Shown one piece after another: positions 4,415 through 5,582 of a stretch of DNA of 5,582 bases. The position numbers were made by a program, and so were the translations under genes. The notes under the pieces are model-generated. The model saw only the letters and a list, made by a program, of their open reading frames with translations. It did not search any database and had not been told where the DNA came from. The stretch spans positions 1-5,582 of the forward strand of contig PWPN01000297.1 of NCBI GenBank assembly GCA_003557125.1, read 5' to 3'. Numbering within the stretch: the first letter of the stretch is position 1; each line of letters opens with the position of its first letter. Source of the stretch: Phycisphaerae bacterium. Its GTDB lineage: Bacteria; Planctomycetota; Phycisphaerae; UBA1845; PWPN01.

Positions 4415-5582
4415 ATGCTCATGAAAAGCCGTCTCGTACGTTCTGCCCTGTGCGTGACCGCACTCCCGCTCGTGCTGCCGGCCGTCGCTGGGCCACGGCC
4501 CGGCATGGCTGCGGCACCTGTGGGTCAGCAGCCTGAGGTAGCATTACGCAGTGAAACCGAGGAGCAGAGAGACGAGCGGATGGCCTGGTGGCGCGAGGCC
4601 AGGTACGGCATGTTCATCCACTGGGGGCTCTACGCGATCCCGGCCGGCGTCTGGAACGACCAGCCTGTCGGGGGGATCGGCGAGTGGATCATGGATTACG
4701 CATTCATCCCCGTCGAGGAATACCGGACGCTGGCACCGCAGTTCAACCCGGTCCACTACGACCCGGCCGAATGGGCCCGGCTGGCCCACGAAGCCGGCAT
4801 GAAATACCTGGTCATCACAGCCAAGCACCATGACGGGTTCTGCCTGTTCGAAACCCAGGCCACCGACTGGAACGTGGTCGATGCGACGCCTTACGGCCGA
4901 GACCTGCTCAAACCCCTGGCCGAGGAATGCCGAAAGCTGGGCATCCGGTTCTGCGTGTACTATTCGATCATGGACTGGCACCACCCGTCGCAGAAGCCGG
5001 GCAGCGAAAGGCGTTACAACCCGACGAAGATGCGCGAAGGCCGAAAGGATGAGTACGTCGCGTACATGAAGAAACAACTCCGCGAACTGATCGAGCTGAC
5101 CGACCCGGAACTGTTGTGGTTCGACGGCGAATGGCCCGCATGGTGGGAAGAGTCGGACGGGCGGGATCTCTACAATTATCTGCTCGACCTGAAGCCGTCG
5201 TTGATCATCAACAACCGGATCGGTAAGGGCCGCAGGGGCATGGAAGGGTTCAGCCGCGACGACCAGGAATACGCAGGCGACTTCGGCACGCCCGAAAAGC
5301 AGATCCCGGCCACCGGGTTGCCGGGCGTGGACTGGGAATCCTGCATGACGATGAACGACACGTGGGGCTACAAGAGCGACGACCATAACTGGAAGTCGGT
5401 CGAACGGCTGCTGTTCCAACTCGTGGACAGCGTCAGCAAGGGCGGCAATTATCTGCTCAACGTGGGGCCCAAGGCTGACGGCAGAATCCCTGAGCCGAGC
5501 GTCGAGCGCCTGCGGGCGATCGGACGGTGGCTCGACGTCAACGGCGAATCGATCTACGGTGCGGGCCCGACGCCCGGCGGCA
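4415..5582 (+). CDS. Secreted alpha-L-fucosidase, glycoside hydrolase family GH29 (copy 2, 3' end outside window)
   Basis: The frame is open from the ATG at 4415 to the right edge and shows 389 residues; by comparison with copy 1, roughly 80 C-terminal residues of the beta domain are missing. A Sec signal peptide (basic KSRLVR, hydrophobic [15 protein letters not shown], cut near residue 25 or after MAAA about 34) predicts export. GH29 landmarks are [21 protein letters not shown] (136-142), LWFDGEW with predicted nucleophile Asp237, [18 protein letters not shown] with candidate acid/base Glu308, and [14 protein letters not shown]. The protein is a clear paralogue of copy 1: the first 30 mature residues and the region from WGYKSDD on are nearly identical. 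The stretch around 180-300 diverges, including the DGEWPAWW sequence after the nucleophile, the usual GH29 form. The role is release of alpha-L-fucose from glycans; the linkage preference is unknown. Confidence 0.92.
   Translation, partial: MLMKSRLVRSALCVTALPLVLPAVAGPRPGMAAAPVGQQPEVALRSETEEQRDERMAWWREARYGMFIHWGLYAIPAGVWNDQPVGGIGEWIMDYAFIPVEEYRTLAPQFNPVHYDPAEWARLAHEAGMKYLVITAKHHDGFCLFETQATDWNVVDATPYGRDLLKPLAEECRKLGIRFCVYYSIMDWHHPSQKPGSERRYNPTKMREGRKDEYVAYMKKQLRELIELTDPELLWFDGEWPAWWEESDGRDLYNYLLDLKPSLIINNRIGKGRRGMEGFSRDDQEYAGDFGTPEKQIPATGLPGVDWESCMTMNDTWGYKSDDHNWKSVERLLFQLVDSVSKGGNYLLNVGPKADGRIPEPSVERLRAIGRWLDVNGESIYGAGPTPGG

Noticed and set aside
4544..5419. 291-residue minus-strand frame antisense to the second fucosidase, resembling the antisense frame at 2783-3331
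   Set aside because: The similarity between the two antisense frames follows automatically from the paralogous sense genes.

Overview
The window is GC-rich bacterial DNA carrying part of a sugar-catabolism neighbourhood. Secreted GH29-type alpha-L-fucosidases in tandem, an AraB-type ribulokinase and a palindromic intergenic repeat that reads 'GTGVPPV...TGKMPVPP' in spurious translation together suggest a member of the Planctomycetota or the wider PVC group. This is inferred from familiarity; no marker gene is present to prove it.

Layout. (1) Positions 1-567, minus strand: the N-terminal 189 residues of an alpha/beta-hydrolase of the lysophospholipase/monoacylglycerol-lipase type, running off the left edge. 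(2) 568-752: a divergent intergenic region with an 18-bp palindrome over the putative hydrolase promoter and weak promoter-like sequence for the gene on the right. (3) 753-2441, plus strand: a full-length L-ribulokinase (araB) reading frame of 563 codons including stops, interrupted by one in-frame TAA at codon 73. The frame is otherwise intact to a TAG stop, and an SD-like sequence with a GTG follows the TAA. (4) 2442-2707: an intergenic region with a 7-bp hairpin, a two-hairpin BIME/REP-like repeat, and a promoter and leader hairpin for the next gene. (5) 2708-4093: a complete secreted GH29 alpha-L-fucosidase. (6) 4094-4414: a 321-bp intergenic region with alternative stem-loops, a 13-bp palindrome, a promoter-like sequence matching the one before the first fucosidase, and an intrinsic-terminator-like hairpin in the leader. 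(7) 4415-5582: a second secreted GH29 fucosidase, paralogous to the first and cut by the right edge.

How the genes may work together. The fucosidases are predicted to be exported and to release L-fucose or a related sugar from glycans outside the cytoplasm. The ribulokinase, if functional, would phosphorylate L-ribulose (or a related ketopentose) in the cytoplasm. No isomerase, epimerase, aldolase or transporter is visible, so a joint pathway is inference. Each gene appears to have its own promoter rather than belonging to one tight operon.

The most notable items are the nonsense codon in an otherwise intact araB, the repeated TTG-N16/17-TACCAT promoter architecture with a shared GC-hairpin leader before both fucosidases, the terminator-like hairpin inside the second fucosidase leader, and the palindromic repeat. 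I found no convincing previously undescribed system.
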